Below are positions 9,078-18,518 of a DNA stretch of 64,000 nucleotides, one piece after another. This stretch comes from Pseudomonas sp. S09G 359. Its GTDB lineage: Bacteria; Pseudomonadota; Gammaproteobacteria; Pseudomonadales; Pseudomonadaceae. The DNA lies in the NCBI RefSeq assembly GCF_002843605.1, contig NZ_CP025263.1, positions 1,804,501 to 1,868,500 on the forward strand, in the 5' to 3' direction. The position numbers were made by a program, and so were the translations under genes. Within the stretch, counting starts at the first letter, position 1, and each line of letters starts with the position of its first letter. The notes below the pieces were generated by a model, which saw only the letters and a program-made list of their open reading frames with translations, was not told where the DNA came from and did not search any database.

Positions 9078-10262
9078 ATGAAAAATTCTTTTGGTTTCAC
9101 CTGGTATCTGGCGGGGCTGAGCATGCTCGGTTATCTGGCCATGGACATGTACTTGCCGGCGTTCGGCGCCATGGGCGAGCAATTGCAGATTGGCGCGGGC
9201 GCGGTGGGTGCCAGCTTGAGTATTTTCCTCGCCGGCTTCGCCGTGGGGCAGTTGCTCTGGGGGCCGTTGTCCGACCGGCTGGGGCGCAAGCCGATCCTGC
9301 TCGCGGGCCTCGGTTTGTTTGTGCTCGGCTGTGCAGGGATGTTCTGGGTCGAGACGGCGCCGCAGTTGCTGGCCCTGCGTTTTATGCAGGCGATTGGCGT
9401 GTGTTCCGCCGCTGTGAGCTGGCAGGCGCTGGTGATCGATCGCTACCCGGCGGACAAGGCGCACCGCGTGTTCGCCAGCATCATGCCGCTGATGTCGTTG
9501 TCGCCAGCACTGGCGCCGCTGCTGGGCGCGATGGTGTTGAATCACTTTGGCTGGCAGGCGATCTTCGGCGTGTTGTTGGGGGCGTCGCTGCTGTTGCTGG
9601 TGCCGACGTTGTTCCTGCGCCCTTTGCCGAAAAGCCCTACGCAAGCGCCAGCACGCCTGGGTTATGCGCAGTTGCTCACCTCCCGGGTATTCACCGGCAA
9701 TGTGATGATCTTCGCCGCGTGCTCGGCCAGTTTCTTCGCCTGGCTCACCGCGTCGCCCTTTATCCTTGGCGACATGGGCTACAGCCCGAATGACATCGGG
9801 CTGAGCTATGTGCTGCCAACCCTGGCTTTCTTGATCGGCGGCTACAGCTGCCGCAGCGCCTTGCAGCATTTCCAGGGCAAGACACTGCTGCCCTGGCTGC
9901 TGCTGGCCTATTGCATCAGCATGCTGGCGTTGTACCTGGTCGCGACCTTGACTGTGCCGAGCCTCACCACCCTGCTGATTCCGTTCTGCCTGATGGCGTT
10001 GGTCAACGGCGCCAGCTACCCGATTGTGGTGGCGAATGCGCTGATGCCGTTTGCGGAAAATTCCGGCAAGGCGGCGGCACTGCAAAACACCCTGCAACTG
10101 GGTTTGTGCTTTCTCAGCAGCCTGCTGGTGTCGTCGATGCTGGAGCAGCCGTTGCTGATCACCGTGATTGTGATGCTGGCGACCGCGCCGTTGGCGGTGT
10201 TGGGTTATTGGCTGGCGCGGCCCAAGGTGGATGGCTCCCAGATGGCCACTGAGCTGGAGTGA
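9078..10262 (+). CDS. punC: MFS purine nucleoside transporter PunC
   Basis: A 394-residue, 12-helix major facilitator protein. It closely resembles E. coli PunC (YdhC), with shared stretches such as LAGLS-LG-LA-DMYLPAF, the loop 2-3 motif [28 protein letters not shown] and [14 protein letters not shown]. PunC was long annotated as a Bcr/CflA drug transporter but imports purine nucleosides such as inosine and adenosine. The divergent LysR gene and the nearby nucleoside channel and nucleobase permease fit that role. Start ATG 9078 follows AAGG. Confidence 0.88.
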   Translation: MKNSFGFTWYLAGLSMLGYLAMDMYLPAFGAMGEQLQIGAGAVGASLSIFLAGFAVGQLLWGPLSDRLGRKPILLAGLGLFVLGCAGMFWVETAPQLLALRFMQAIGVCSAAVSWQALVIDRYPADKAHRVFASIMPLMSLSPALAPLLGAMVLNHFGWQAIFGVLLGASLLLLVPTLFLRPLPKSPTQAPARLGYAQLLTSRVFTGNVMIFAACSASFFAWLTASPFILGDMGYSPNDIGLSYVLPTLAFLIGGYSCRSALQHFQGKTLLPWLLLAYCISMLALYLVATLTVPSLTTLLIPFCLMALVNGASYPIVVANALMPFAENSGKAAALQNTLQLGLCFLSSLLVSSMLEQPLLITVIVMLATAPLAVLGYWLARPKVDGSQMATELE

Positions 10263-10273
10263 TAATACATTTT

Positions 10274-10324
10274 AAAATGTGGGAGGGGCGGTGCGACGAT
10301 TCGACTTGCCCCTTCCTACATTTT
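10274..10324. repeat. Short (mini) form of the palindromic repeat
   Basis: About 51 bases: an AAATGTGGGAGGGG arm, the 16-nt core CGGTGCGACGATTCGA (10289-10304), CTTGCCCC, then an imperfect closing arm TTCCTACATTT. It lacks the long CGATGGC/GACTGACAC part of the larger copies. It sits between convergent punC and the Tsx-like gene. Confidence 0.8.
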
Positions 10325-10343
10325 GACCGTGTTTCATCGGGGG

Positions 10344-11177
10344 TTAGAAGGTGACTTCCATGTTGACCGTTGGTGTGGAGGTCCGGGTACCCCGACCGCC
10401 ATCCACACCGAATTTGTTATGCCAGTACTCGTAACCCACCCCCAGGTACAGGTTCGGCTTCACGCTTTTACCTGGCCGCACCGCCACCATCAGCGCCGTG
10501 CGCATCAGCGCTTCCGGCGCAGTATCACGGCCATGGTAGTCCTCGCCTTTTTCCCCGACGTAGTTGATGAACCCCTGGAATTTCGCCCCATGGTTGGCGA
10601 TCTCGAACGGGCGCATCCACGTCAGGTTGAGCATATAGGTGTCGTCAAAGGTGTGGTTTGACTCCTGTGCACCGGGGATGCCGGTGTGGTTGCGTTCCTT
10701 GTAGTACATCAGGCTCAGGTCCAGCACCCCGACAGTGTTGAACTTCAAGGTGGGGCCGAGCACCAGTGCGCGCTTTTTCGCCGAGGCGAAGTTGTTGTTG
10801 CGGTTGGCGTCGAAGCCCAGGGTCAGCGCGTAATCCTTGATCAACCCCGTGCCCTGCGGCTGATCGAATACGCGCGATGCGTATAGCTGATGCCGGTACA
10901 CCGCATACACCTCGCTGCCACCGTGATCGGTGCCCTTGCGCGGGTCACGGCTGTCGGACAGAAACACGTCCAGGTTGAGGAAATTGCTGCCGTAGCGGTA
11001 GCCGCTGGCGTGGGTGAAGCTGTAAATGCGCTTGCTGAAGTCGTCGGGGTTATTCGGGTTGGTGAACTGCTGGCCGTAGCGAAAACCGACGCTGTTGTTC
11101 ATCCATTCCACCGCGACAGCCTCCCCGCCGCCGAGAAGGGTGAGTGCAACGGTTGCGCCCTGTAATGCCTTTTTCAT
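10344..11177 (-). CDS. Tsx-like nucleoside-specific outer membrane channel
   Basis: A 277-residue outer membrane beta-barrel with an N-terminal signal peptide (MKKALQGATVALTLLGGGEAVA) and a C-terminal phenylalanine in VNMEVTF, typical for barrel insertion. Family features of the Tsx/OmpK group are WMNNSVGFRYG near the mature N-terminus and LNLDVFLSDSRDP. Tsx channels let nucleosides cross the outer membrane. Its neighbours, a nucleoside transporter and an NCS2 nucleobase permease, point to purine uptake. Confidence 0.82.
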   Translation of the reverse strand: MKKALQGATVALTLLGGGEAVAVEWMNNSVGFRYGQQFTNPNNPDDFSKRIYSFTHASGYRYGSNFLNLDVFLSDSRDPRKGTDHGGSEVYAVYRHQLYASRVFDQPQGTGLIKDYALTLGFDANRNNNFASAKKRALVLGPTLKFNTVGVLDLSLMYYKERNHTGIPGAQESNHTFDDTYMLNLTWMRPFEIANHGAKFQGFINYVGEKGEDYHGRDTAPEALMRTALMVAVRPGKSVKPNLYLGVGYEYWHNKFGVDGGRGTRTSTPTVNMEVTF

Positions 11178-11257
11178 GGTTCTGATCCTTTGGCGTTCTG
11201 GCTCATCACGGCCGGATTATTTTTGTAACGCCGACGGAGGGTATCTTGTTCGATTGA

Positions 11258-11267
11258 TTGTATACAA
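11258..11267. promoter_or_regulatory. Palindrome TTGTATACAA between divergent uptake genes
   Basis: A perfect 10-bp palindrome in the 157-base gap between the Tsx-like gene and the NCS2 permease gene, with an imperfect relative (TTGCATACAGT) about 35 bases further on. Sites of this shape are bound by GntR/FadR-type repressors. It could co-regulate the two divergent genes; no such regulator gene is in the window. Confidence 0.4.
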
Positions 11268-11334
11268 CTCTATGGACATCTAGTCCTAACATTGCATACA
11301 GTGGCCGCACAACAAAAACAGAGAACCCCTCACC

Positions 11335-12837
11335 ATGACTATCCCGAAGGCGTCACCGCAGCGGCCAGAAGATGAGAATCTCGGCGTCGCCGCCAACATG
11401 GCTTATGGCCTGCAGCATGTGCTCACCATGTACGGAGGCATCGTCGCGGTACCGTTGATCGTCGGCCAAGCGGCGGGTTTGTCGCCGGCGGATATCGGTC
11501 TGTTGATTGCCGCGTCGCTGTTTGCCGGTGGCTTGGCCACGCTGTTGCAAACCCTTGGGTTGCCGTTTTTTGGCTGTCAGCTGCCGTTGGTGCAGGGCGT
11601 TTCGTTTGCCGGTGTGGCGACCATGGTGGCGATTGTCGGCAGCGACGGCGCCGGCGGGGTGCCGGCGATTCTCGGGGCGGTGATGGCCGCGTCGTTGATC
11701 GGTTTGCTGATCACGCCGATATTTTCGCGGATTACCAAGTTTTTCCCGCCGCTGGTCACCGGCATTGTGATCACCACCATCGGCCTCACCCTGATGCCGG
11801 TGGCGGCACGCTGGGCCATGGGCGGCAATAGCCGCGCGGCGGATTTCGGCAGCATGCCCAATATCGGCCTGGCGGCGCTGACCCTGGTGCTGGTGCTGTT
11901 ATTGAGCAAAATCGGCAGCGCCACCATCTCGCGCCTGTCGATCCTGCTGGCGATGGTGATCGGTACCGTGATTGCCGTGTTTCTGGGCATGGCCGACTTC
12001 TCCGGCGTGGCTCAGGGGCCGATGTTCGGGTTTCCCACGCCATTCCATTTCGGCATGCCGACCTTTCATATCGCGGCGATCATTTCCATGTGCATCGTGG
12101 TGATGGTGACCCTGGTGGAAACCTCGGCGGATATCCTGGCGGTGGGTGAAATCATCGACACCAAGGTCGACTCCAAGCGCCTGGGCAACGGCCTGCGCGC
12201 CGATATGCTGTCGAGTATGTTTGCGCCGATCTTCGGCTCGTTCACCCAGAGCGCGTTCGCCCAGAACGTTGGCCTGGTGGCGGTGACTGGGGTGAAGAGC
12301 CGCTTTGTGGTGGCCACGGGCGGGCTGTTTTTGGTGATCCTCGGCCTGCTGCCATTCATGGGCCGGGTGATTGCGGCGGTGCCCACCTCGGTGCTGGGCG
12401 GTGCCGGGATCGTGCTGTTCGGTACGGTAGCGGCCAGCGGTATTCGCACGCTGTCCAAGGTGGATTACCGCAACAACATGAACCTGATCATTGTGGCAAC
12501 GAGCATCGGTTTCGGCATGATCCCCATCGCCGCGCCGAGTTTCTACGACCATTTCCCCAGCTGGTTCGCGACCATTTTCCATTCGGGCATCAGTTCGTCG
12601 GCGATCATGGCGATCCTGCTGAACCTGGCGTTCAACCACTTCACCGCGGGTAACTCGGACCAGCAGTCAGTGTTTGTCGCGGGGACCGAGCGCAGCTTGT
12701 GCTTCCGCGATGTGTCGGAGTTGCGTGATGGGGATTACTTCAAAGGCGGCAAGTTGTTCGATGCCGAGGGCAGGGAGATTCCGCTGGTGGCGGATGCTCC
12801 AAGAAAGACCGCAAAGGCCGAAACCACAGAGGTCTGA
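11335..12837 (+). CDS. NCS2 family xanthine/uracil-type nucleobase permease
   Basis: A 500-residue transporter with about 12-14 membrane segments. NCS2 signatures include AYGLQHVLTMYGG at the N-terminus, the substrate-site region TLVETSADILAVGE and the QNVGLVAVTGVKSR segment. NCS2 proteins import xanthine, uric acid, guanine or uracil with protons or sodium. The exact base cannot be chosen from sequence, though the neighbouring purine uptake genes favour a purine. The last 60 residues form a cytoplasmic tail. Confidence 0.88.
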   Translation: MTIPKASPQRPEDENLGVAANMAYGLQHVLTMYGGIVAVPLIVGQAAGLSPADIGLLIAASLFAGGLATLLQTLGLPFFGCQLPLVQGVSFAGVATMVAIVGSDGAGGVPAILGAVMAASLIGLLITPIFSRITKFFPPLVTGIVITTIGLTLMPVAARWAMGGNSRAADFGSMPNIGLAALTLVLVLLLSKIGSATISRLSILLAMVIGTVIAVFLGMADFSGVAQGPMFGFPTPFHFGMPTFHIAAIISMCIVVMVTLVETSADILAVGEIIDTKVDSKRLGNGLRADMLSSMFAPIFGSFTQSAFAQNVGLVAVTGVKSRFVVATGGLFLVILGLLPFMGRVIAAVPTSVLGGAGIVLFGTVAASGIRTLSKVDYRNNMNLIIVATSIGFGMIPIAAPSFYDHFPSWFATIFHSGISSSAIMAILLNLAFNHFTAGNSDQQSVFVAGTERSLCFRDVSELRDGDYFKGGKLFDAEGREIPLVADAPRKTAKAETTEV

Positions 12838-12885
12838 AAATGTGCGAGGAGCAGTGCGACGATTCGACTTGCCCCTCCCACATTT
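12838..12885. repeat. Second mini palindromic repeat, directly after a stop codon
   Basis: A 48-base element: AAATGTGCGAGGAG, the 16-nt core CAGTGCGACGATTCGA (12852-12867), CTTG, then CCCCTCCCACATTT. It begins one base after the TGA of the NCS2 gene and can fold into a 15-bp hairpin with two mismatches. It may end transcription from the NCS2 gene. Confidence 0.8.
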
Positions 12886-12899
12886 GAATTCAGCCGATC

Positions 12900-13832
12900 T
12901 CAGCCGGCCTTGAGTGCTTTGTAAGGCACCGAACACACCTCATCCAGAAACTTCACCACTGTCCCCATGCACGCCTGGCGTTCTTCCACGTGGGGCATGT
13001 GGCTGGAGTCTTCAAACAGCGCCCAGCGCACGTCGGCGATTTCCTCCAGGAACGGCTTGACCACCAGCGGCGTGGCCTCATCATGCCGACCGGAAATCAC
13101 CAAGGTGGGCACATTGATCGCCGACAGACGGCCAATCGACTTCCAATCCTTCAGGCTGCCGATTACATGGAATTCGGTGGGGCCGCTCATGGCGTGGTAC
13201 ACCGTGGGGTCCGAATCAACCTGGGCAAAGGTGCGCGCCACTTCTTCCGGCCAAGGGTTGACCCGGCACACGTGGTGGTCATAGAACACCCGCGAGGCGG
13301 TGAGGTATTCCGGGTCCTGATAGGTGCCCAGGGCTTCATGCTTGAGCAGGGTTTCATGCACGCCTTCGGGCAATAACTTGCGCAGGCGGTTGGCTTCGCT
13401 GACCCAGGTGCGCATGCACGTCGGCGCGTTGGCCGGGATGAACGCGCGCAGGCCCTTGGGCTGCAGAATCGCGTGCTCACTGCCGAGCATGCCGCCCCAC
13501 GACTGGCCGAGGATCGCGTAGTTATCGCTGATTTGCAGGTGATCCAGCAGGTTATCCAATTCTTTCAGGAATAGCTCGACGGTCCAGAAGGACGGGGCTT
13601 TTTCGGGCAAATGAGTGGAGCGGCCGTTGCCCAACTGGTCGTAGTGGATCACGGCGTGGCCGCTGGCGGCGACGTCTTTGAACGCATCGACATAGTCATG
13701 GGTGCAGCCGGGGCCGCCGTGGATGACCACCAGGGGGGTGAGGCCGCTTGAGAGGTCACCGGTCACGCGGTACCAGGTCTGGTGGTCGCCAAACGCCGCA
13801 TACCCTTCGCGGATTTTTTCGATGAATTCCAT
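12900..13832 (-). CDS. Proline iminopeptidase-like alpha/beta hydrolase (first of two)
   Basis: A 310-residue S33-type alpha/beta hydrolase. The oxyanion motif is [10 protein letters not shown], the nucleophile elbow GQSWGG and the likely catalytic histidine is in SSHMPHVEE. Members release N-terminal proline or other residues from small peptides or amides. It lies directly downstream of a LuxR solo on the same strand with an inverted repeat in the gap, the arrangement known for plant-responsive LuxR solos (PsoR, PipR, OryR, XccR) and their pip genes. ATG 13832 has AGGG 7 bases upstream. The real substrate may be a plant-derived amide. Confidence 0.85.
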   Translation of the reverse strand: MEFIEKIREGYAAFGDHQTWYRVTGDLSSGLTPLVVIHGGPGCTHDYVDAFKDVAASGHAVIHYDQLGNGRSTHLPEKAPSFWTVELFLKELDNLLDHLQISDNYAILGQSWGGMLGSEHAILQPKGLRAFIPANAPTCMRTWVSEANRLRKLLPEGVHETLLKHEALGTYQDPEYLTASRVFYDHHVCRVNPWPEEVARTFAQVDSDPTVYHAMSGPTEFHVIGSLKDWKSIGRLSAINVPTLVISGRHDEATPLVVKPFLEEIADVRWALFEDSSHMPHVEERQACMGTVVKFLDEVCSVPYKALKAG

Positions 13833-13893
13833 TTCGTACCCTGCTCTGAAAAAAAAGATCAGGGTTACGATAAACCGTGCGCGACATTCAGGT

Positions 13894-13914
13894 AACTAGC
13901 AAAACAGCTAGGTT
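13894..13914 (-). promoter_or_regulatory. lux-box-like inverted repeat upstream of the first hydrolase gene
   Basis: AACTAGC...GCTAGGTT, an inverted repeat about 21 bases long and broken by one missing base, 62 bases upstream of the hydrolase start at 13832. Read towards that gene it begins AACCTAG, like the element at 14769-14790 in front of the other hydrolase. It is a probable binding site for the adjacent LuxR protein. Confidence 0.55.
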
Positions 13915-13924
13915 TTTCCGCGGT

Positions 13925-14710
13925 TCAGTCTTCGAGCAGGCGGTAATGGGTGGCGCGGACCACCGCCTGTACGCGATTCCTGGCCCCCAGTTTGTGCATC
14001 GCCGAGGCCAGGTGCAGGGTGACCACTGCCAGGGAGCGGCTCAATTGGGTGGCGATTTCGGCGGCGGTGAGGCCGTCGGCCGCCCATTTGAGGCACTCGC
14101 GTTCGCGTTTAGTCAGGTGAATATGCGGGTAGGTGCGTAGCTCTTTACTGAACAACGGGTAGGCCGCTTCCTGCAAGGCATGGGAAATCAGGCTGAAATC
14201 CGACAGGGTCTTCTGCACATCCCGCAACACGGTGCGGGCTGTGCCGGTACGCAGGCCCGTCAGCGACGCGAAGCCGCCACGGGGCAAATGCATTGGCACG
14301 CTCACGCCGCAGGTCAGTTGCTGGTCATGCAGGTAGGAGGACACCGGGGCGTGGCAAGGGTCGATGATCTTTTGCAGGGCCGTATCGGCCTTGGCCTCGT
14401 AGGACCACACAAACGGCGACACCGTACTCAGCGCCAGGTGTTGCACCGGGTCGATCTGGTAGTAGCCTTGGCTGCACCATAATGCGTGCCAGTCGGGCGG
14501 GGTATTGCGCAATTCCAGCACCGAGGGGGTGATCAATGCACCTTCCTGGTCGATCGGCACCGGGGTGTAGTCATAGACCAGTGCGTCGAAGCCCAACTGC
14601 TGGGCGAGGATAAAACTGTTGTCCATCTGCTCATCCAGGCTCCTGCCCGGCATCAGACGATTGTTGAAGGCAGTTAGCTTGGCCAGCATCCGTTCTGCTC
14701 CCGAATTCAT
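13925..14710 (-). CDS. LuxR-type solo regulator of the plant-responsive (PsoR/PipR) kind
   Basis: A 261-residue protein with an N-terminal autoinducer-binding domain and a C-terminal GerE-type HTH (LTKRERECLKWAADG, then AAEIATQLSRSLAVV). Matching the spacing to TraR gives W57=W74, Y61=W78, D70=D87, P71=P88 and W85=W102. The Tyr at position 61 of the acyl-homoserine-lactone pocket is therefore Trp, a hallmark of the plant-responsive LuxR solos, while W57 is kept. No luxI gene is nearby. Its neighbours are two proline-iminopeptidase-like genes and a peptide-type ABC importer, as known for the pipR locus. ATG 14710 is chosen over an upstream GTG. Confidence 0.85.
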   Translation of the reverse strand: MNSGAERMLAKLTAFNNRLMPGRSLDEQMDNSFILAQQLGFDALVYDYTPVPIDQEGALITPSVLELRNTPPDWHALWCSQGYYQIDPVQHLALSTVSPFVWSYEAKADTALQKIIDPCHAPVSSYLHDQQLTCGVSVPMHLPRGGFASLTGLRTGTARTVLRDVQKTLSDFSLISHALQEAAYPLFSKELRTYPHIHLTKRERECLKWAADGLTAAEIATQLSRSLAVVTLHLASAMHKLGARNRVQAVVRATHYRLLED

Positions 14711-14768
14711 TTGAATCTCGACTTGCTGCAAGTAGAATGCCACGCCCCGGCGAAGGACTGCCAGGCCA

Positions 14769-14790
14769 AACCTATAAGAAATACTAGGTT
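14769..14790 (+). promoter_or_regulatory. lux-box-like inverted repeat upstream of the hydrolase/ABC operon
   Basis: AACCTA and TAGGTT arms of 6 perfect pairs are separated by 10 bases, 83 bases upstream of the start at 14873 and 59 bases upstream of the LuxR gene start. The position between the divergent genes suits both activation of the operon and autoregulation. The arms are shared with the element at 13894-13914. Confidence 0.55.
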
Positions 14791-14872
14791 ATGGACGCAC
14801 GGCTTCCTCGGTAGTGTTGGCCTGATAAACGGCCGCTACCTGCCAGGCCGATACAACACAAGGAATGTATGC

Positions 14873-15760
14873 ATGTGGCGTGAAATTGCCCCCGACCAGC
14901 AGTACAACGTGCAAGTCGATGGCCATAACCTCGTGGTCTACAGCTTTGGCGAAGGCGATGAGGTGCTGCTGTGCCTCAACGGCGGGCCGGGCCTGCCGTG
15001 TGACTACTTGCGCGACGCCCATGGCTGGCTCAAGGACCATAACCTGCGAGTGGTTGCATTCGACCAGCTTGGCACTGGCGCTTCTGCCAGACCAACCGAC
15101 ATTTCCTTGTGGGAAATAGGCCGTTATGTCGAAGAAGTCGAAACCGTGCGCCAGGCCCTGGGCCTTGGCCGTGTGCATCTGCTCGGGCATTCCTGGGGCG
15201 GCTGGCTGGGTATCGAGTACGCCATTCACTATCCCGACGCGCTGAAAAGCCTGATCCTGGAAAACACCGTGGGTGACATTCCACACCTGTCCCAGGAGTT
15301 GGAGCGCCTGCGCGGCGCCCTCGGCAGCGAAACCGTGGCCATGATGCAACGCCATGAAGCCATGGGCACCCTGGACCACCCCCAGTACCAGGCCGCAATC
15401 ACCTTGCTCAACTATCGCCACGTATGCCGCCTGGACGAATGGCCCGAGCCGGTCAAGCGCTCCCTCGGCGATTGGAACATGGGGCCCTACGAAACCATGC
15501 AGGGCCCCAACGAATTCCTCTACGTCGGCAACCTCAAGGATTGGAACCGCATCAAGGAGATGGCCGACTTCAGGATGCCGATGCTGATCACCACCGGCCA
15601 GCACGACGAACTCACCCCGGCCTGCGCCATGCGCATGAAGATGGCGGCCCGGCACGCCGAGTTGCATGTATTCCCCAACAGCAGCCATATGCCGTTTTAT
15701 GAAGAGCCCCAGGCGTATTTTCCGGTGCTGCTGGACTTTCTCGCTCGTCATCGAGGCTGA
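14873..15760 (+). CDS. Proline iminopeptidase-like alpha/beta hydrolase (second of two)
   Basis: A 295-residue relative of the hydrolase at 12900-13832, sharing segments such as GPNEF--VGNLKDWN and SSHMPF-EE. The oxyanion motif is NGGPG instead of HGGPG, and the nucleophile elbow is GHSWGG. ATG 14873 follows AAGGA by 8 bases. It is the first gene of an operon with a five-gene ABC importer; the permease start is 3 bases past its stop. The imported compound is probably hydrolysed by this enzyme in the cytoplasm. Confidence 0.85.
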   Translation: MWREIAPDQQYNVQVDGHNLVVYSFGEGDEVLLCLNGGPGLPCDYLRDAHGWLKDHNLRVVAFDQLGTGASARPTDISLWEIGRYVEEVETVRQALGLGRVHLLGHSWGGWLGIEYAIHYPDALKSLILENTVGDIPHLSQELERLRGALGSETVAMMQRHEAMGTLDHPQYQAAITLLNYRHVCRLDEWPEPVKRSLGDWNMGPYETMQGPNEFLYVGNLKDWNRIKEMADFRMPMLITTGQHDELTPACAMRMKMAARHAELHVFPNSSHMPFYEEPQAYFPVLLDFLARHRG

Positions 15761-15763
15761 CGG

Positions 15764-16711
15764 ATGAACCTGGCGCGCTACCGTTTTGTATTGTCCCGGC
15801 CGCTGCAATTGCTGCCGGTGCTGTTTGGCATCAGCCTGATTACCTTTGTGCTGGTGCGCTCGATCCCCGGTGACCCGGCGCGTGCCCTGCTGGGCTCACG
15901 CAGCACGCCGGACGCCTTGCTGAAAATCCGCGCCCAGTACGGCCTCGACCAGCCGTTGTGGCTGCAATATTTCTACTTTCTGAAAAACCTGCTCAAGGGC
16001 GACCTCGGCCAGTCGCTGCTGTACAAGGTCGATGCCTTGAAGCTGATCGTCACGCGTATCGAACCGACCCTGGTGCTGGTGCTCGGCAGTGTGCTGCTGG
16101 CGTTGCTGATCGCGGTGCCGCTGGCCACCGTGGCGGCGCGCAATAAAGGCGGTTGGGCAGATAACCTGATCCGCGTGTTCACCACCGTCGGCCTGGGCAT
16201 GCCGGCGTTCTGGCTGGGCTTGATGCTGATCCTGTTGTTCAGTGTGCAGTGGGGCCTGTTCCCCGTGTCCGGCTATGGGCGGACCGTGTTGGACAAGGCC
16301 CACCACATGCTGTTGCCCTGCCTGACCATCGCCCTCGCGCTGTCGGCAGTGCTGGTGCGCAACCTGCGGGCCAGCATGTTGATGGAGTTGCAGGCTGATC
16401 ACGTGACCGCTGCCCGGGCGCGCGGGCTGTCCGAGGCGGCTGTATTCCGGCGCCATGTGTTGCCTAACTCGCTGGTGCCGGCGGTCAACCTGCTGGCGGT
16501 GAATATCGGCTGGTTGATCAGTGGCACGGTGGTGATTGAAAGCCTGTTCGCCATTCCCGGCATCGGCCAGTTGCTGGTGCGTGGCATTTTCACCCGTGAC
16601 TACATGGTGGTGCAGGGCGTGGCCATGGTGCTGGCCTGTGCGACGGTGGTGGTCAACTTTATCGCCGATGTGGTGACGGTGGCCCTGGACCCGCGGGTGA
16701 AGATGCAATGA
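15764..16711 (+). CDS. ABC importer permease, DppB/OppB type
   Basis: A 315-residue inner membrane protein with 6 helices. It has the DppB-like N-terminus (SRPLQLLPVLFGISLITFVLV), the GDPAR loop, and the coupling motif RARGLSEAAVFRRHVLPNSL (EAA loop) near residue 220. It forms the channel of a dipeptide/opine/nickel-family importer with the next gene's product. It follows the hydrolase closely and overlaps the next gene by 4 bases (ATGA). Confidence 0.9.
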   Translation: MNLARYRFVLSRPLQLLPVLFGISLITFVLVRSIPGDPARALLGSRSTPDALLKIRAQYGLDQPLWLQYFYFLKNLLKGDLGQSLLYKVDALKLIVTRIEPTLVLVLGSVLLALLIAVPLATVAARNKGGWADNLIRVFTTVGLGMPAFWLGLMLILLFSVQWGLFPVSGYGRTVLDKAHHMLLPCLTIALALSAVLVRNLRASMLMELQADHVTAARARGLSEAAVFRRHVLPNSLVPAVNLLAVNIGWLISGTVVIESLFAIPGIGQLLVRGIFTRDYMVVQGVAMVLACATVVVNFIADVVTVALDPRVKMQ

Positions 16712-17565
16712 GCAGCCGCCCGTTGATTGCCCCGTGGCGCTTGCGCCTGCGCTTTGGTTTTCGCAATGGCCGCCTGACCGCCGCCTGGGGCCTGTTGATT
16801 CTCTTGGTGTGGTTGGCCCTCGCTGTGTTTGCGCCATGGATCGCGCCGTATGACCCGATTGCGCAGAACACCGATTTGAGTTTGCTCGGGCCGAGCCTCG
16901 CGCATCCCTTCGGCACAGACAACTACGGCCGGGACATTCTGTCGAGGGTGATCTGGGGCGCGCGGATCGACCTGCAACTGGCCGTCGTCGGGGTGATTTT
17001 CCCGTTCATGATCGGCACGTTTATCGGCGCGGTGTCCGGTTATATCGGCGGGCGTTTCGACAGTTTCTGCATGCGTGTGATTGACGTGATCCTGGCGTTC
17101 CCGTTCCTGGTGTTGATGCTGGCGATCATGGCCATCCTTGGCCCGGGCTTGCAGAGCTTTTATATCGCCATGGCGCTGGTGGGCTGGGTGTCGTATGCGC
17201 GGCTGATCCGCTCGCAGATCCTGGTGCTCAAGGAAAGCGACTTTGCCCTGGCCGCCAAGAGCCTGGGCTTTGGCCATGGGCGCATTCTGTTTCGTCACCT
17301 GTTGCCTAACGCCATGTTCGGTTCGATTGTGTTTTCCATGTCGGACGCGGTGCTGGTGCTGCTCAACGGCGCGGCCGTGAGCTACCTGGGCCTTGGCGTG
17401 CAACCGCCGACCGCCGAGTGGGGCACGATGGTCGCCGAAGGGCAGGCGTTCATCACCACCGCCTGGTGGATCTGCACCTTTCCAGGCCTGGCTATCGTAA
17501 CCCTGGCCATGGGCTTCAGCCTGTTGGCCGATGGCGTGGCCCAAGTGCTGGGGGATCGCGCATGA
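16708..17565 (+). CDS. ABC importer permease, DppC/OppC type
   Basis: A 285-residue second permease. The N-terminal DppC domain contains APWIAPYDPIAQN and HPFGTDNYGRDILSRVI; the EAA loop is AAKSLGFGHGRILFRHLLPN. It pairs with the DppB-type permease. It is translationally coupled at both ends: ATGA overlaps with the previous gene and with the ATPase gene at 17562. Confidence 0.9.
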   Translation: MSSRPLIAPWRLRLRFGFRNGRLTAAWGLLILLVWLALAVFAPWIAPYDPIAQNTDLSLLGPSLAHPFGTDNYGRDILSRVIWGARIDLQLAVVGVIFPFMIGTFIGAVSGYIGGRFDSFCMRVIDVILAFPFLVLMLAIMAILGPGLQSFYIAMALVGWVSYARLIRSQILVLKESDFALAAKSLGFGHGRILFRHLLPNAMFGSIVFSMSDAVLVLLNGAAVSYLGLGVQPPTAEWGTMVAEGQAFITTAWWICTFPGLAIVTLAMGFSLLADGVAQVLGDRA

Positions 17566-18518
17566 GTCTGTTGCAGGTCCGGGACCTGAGCGTAATCGCC
17601 AACAGCACCGGGCGCGATGTGACCCTGGTCGACCGCGTGTCCTTCGACCTGGCCGAAGGCGAAATCCTCGGCCTGGTGGGTGAGAGCGGTTCGGGCAAGA
17701 CCATGGCCTGTCGCGGCCTGATGCGTTTGCTGCCGTCGCCGAGCCTGCGGGTGCAAGGCGGCGCAGTACGGCTGGCCGGCCAGGATCTGTTGCAACTGGA
17801 CGATGCCGGCATGCGCGCCGTGCGCGGCGGGCAACTGGGCATGATTTTCCAGAACCCCAGCAGCCATCTGGACCCGCTGATGCGCATCGGCGAGCAGATT
17901 GCCGAGGGCATCCGCCTGCATCAAGGGGCATCGAAAAAAGACGCGCGCCGGCAGGCCATCGAGGTGCTGCGCCAGGTCGGTATTCCTGACCCCCAGGCGC
18001 GGGTCGACAACTACCCCCACGAGTTTTCCGGCGGCATGCGCCAGCGCGCGATGATCGCCGTGGCCCTCGGCTGCAACCCTAAAGTGCTGATCGCCGACGA
18101 GCCGACCACGGCCCTGGATGTGACCGTGCAGGCGCAGATCTTGCGGTTGCTGCTGGACCTGCGCGACCAGCGCGGCCTGTCGATCATCATGATCACCCAC
18201 GACCTTGGCGTGGTGGCGCAGACCTGTGACTCCATCGCGGTAATGTACGCCGGGCGCCTGTGCGAACACGGCAGCAAGTACGAGCTGTTGGCCCATCCGC
18301 AGCACCCTTACACCGCCGGCCTGATCGACTGCCAGCCGGCCCACAGCAGCGGGCACGCATTGCTGCGCACCATCCCTGGCCAGCCACCGTTGCTGGATGC
18401 ATTACCGGCCGGTTGCCGCTTCAACCCGCGCTGCCCGCAGGTGGGCGCGTTATGTACCGAGGTGCTGCCGGAAGGCGCGCGCGTCGCCTGTCATTACCCG
18501 CTGGGAGTGCACCCATGA
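17562..18518 (+). CDS. ABC importer ATPase, DppD/OppD type
   Basis: A 318-residue ATPase with Walker A GESGSGKT, signature [12 protein letters not shown], Walker [13 protein letters not shown] and the H-loop THDLG. The C-terminal oligopeptide-transporter region has the cysteine cluster ([14 protein letters not shown]) that holds an iron-sulfur cluster in this family. It energises the importer together with the DppF-type ATPase. Both ends overlap their neighbours by 4 bases. Confidence 0.9.
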   Translation: MSLLQVRDLSVIANSTGRDVTLVDRVSFDLAEGEILGLVGESGSGKTMACRGLMRLLPSPSLRVQGGAVRLAGQDLLQLDDAGMRAVRGGQLGMIFQNPSSHLDPLMRIGEQIAEGIRLHQGASKKDARRQAIEVLRQVGIPDPQARVDNYPHEFSGGMRQRAMIAVALGCNPKVLIADEPTTALDVTVQAQILRLLLDLRDQRGLSIIMITHDLGVVAQTCDSIAVMYAGRLCEHGSKYELLAHPQHPYTAGLIDCQPAHSSGHALLRTIPGQPPLLDALPAGCRFNPRCPQVGALCTEVLPEGARVACHYPLGVHP

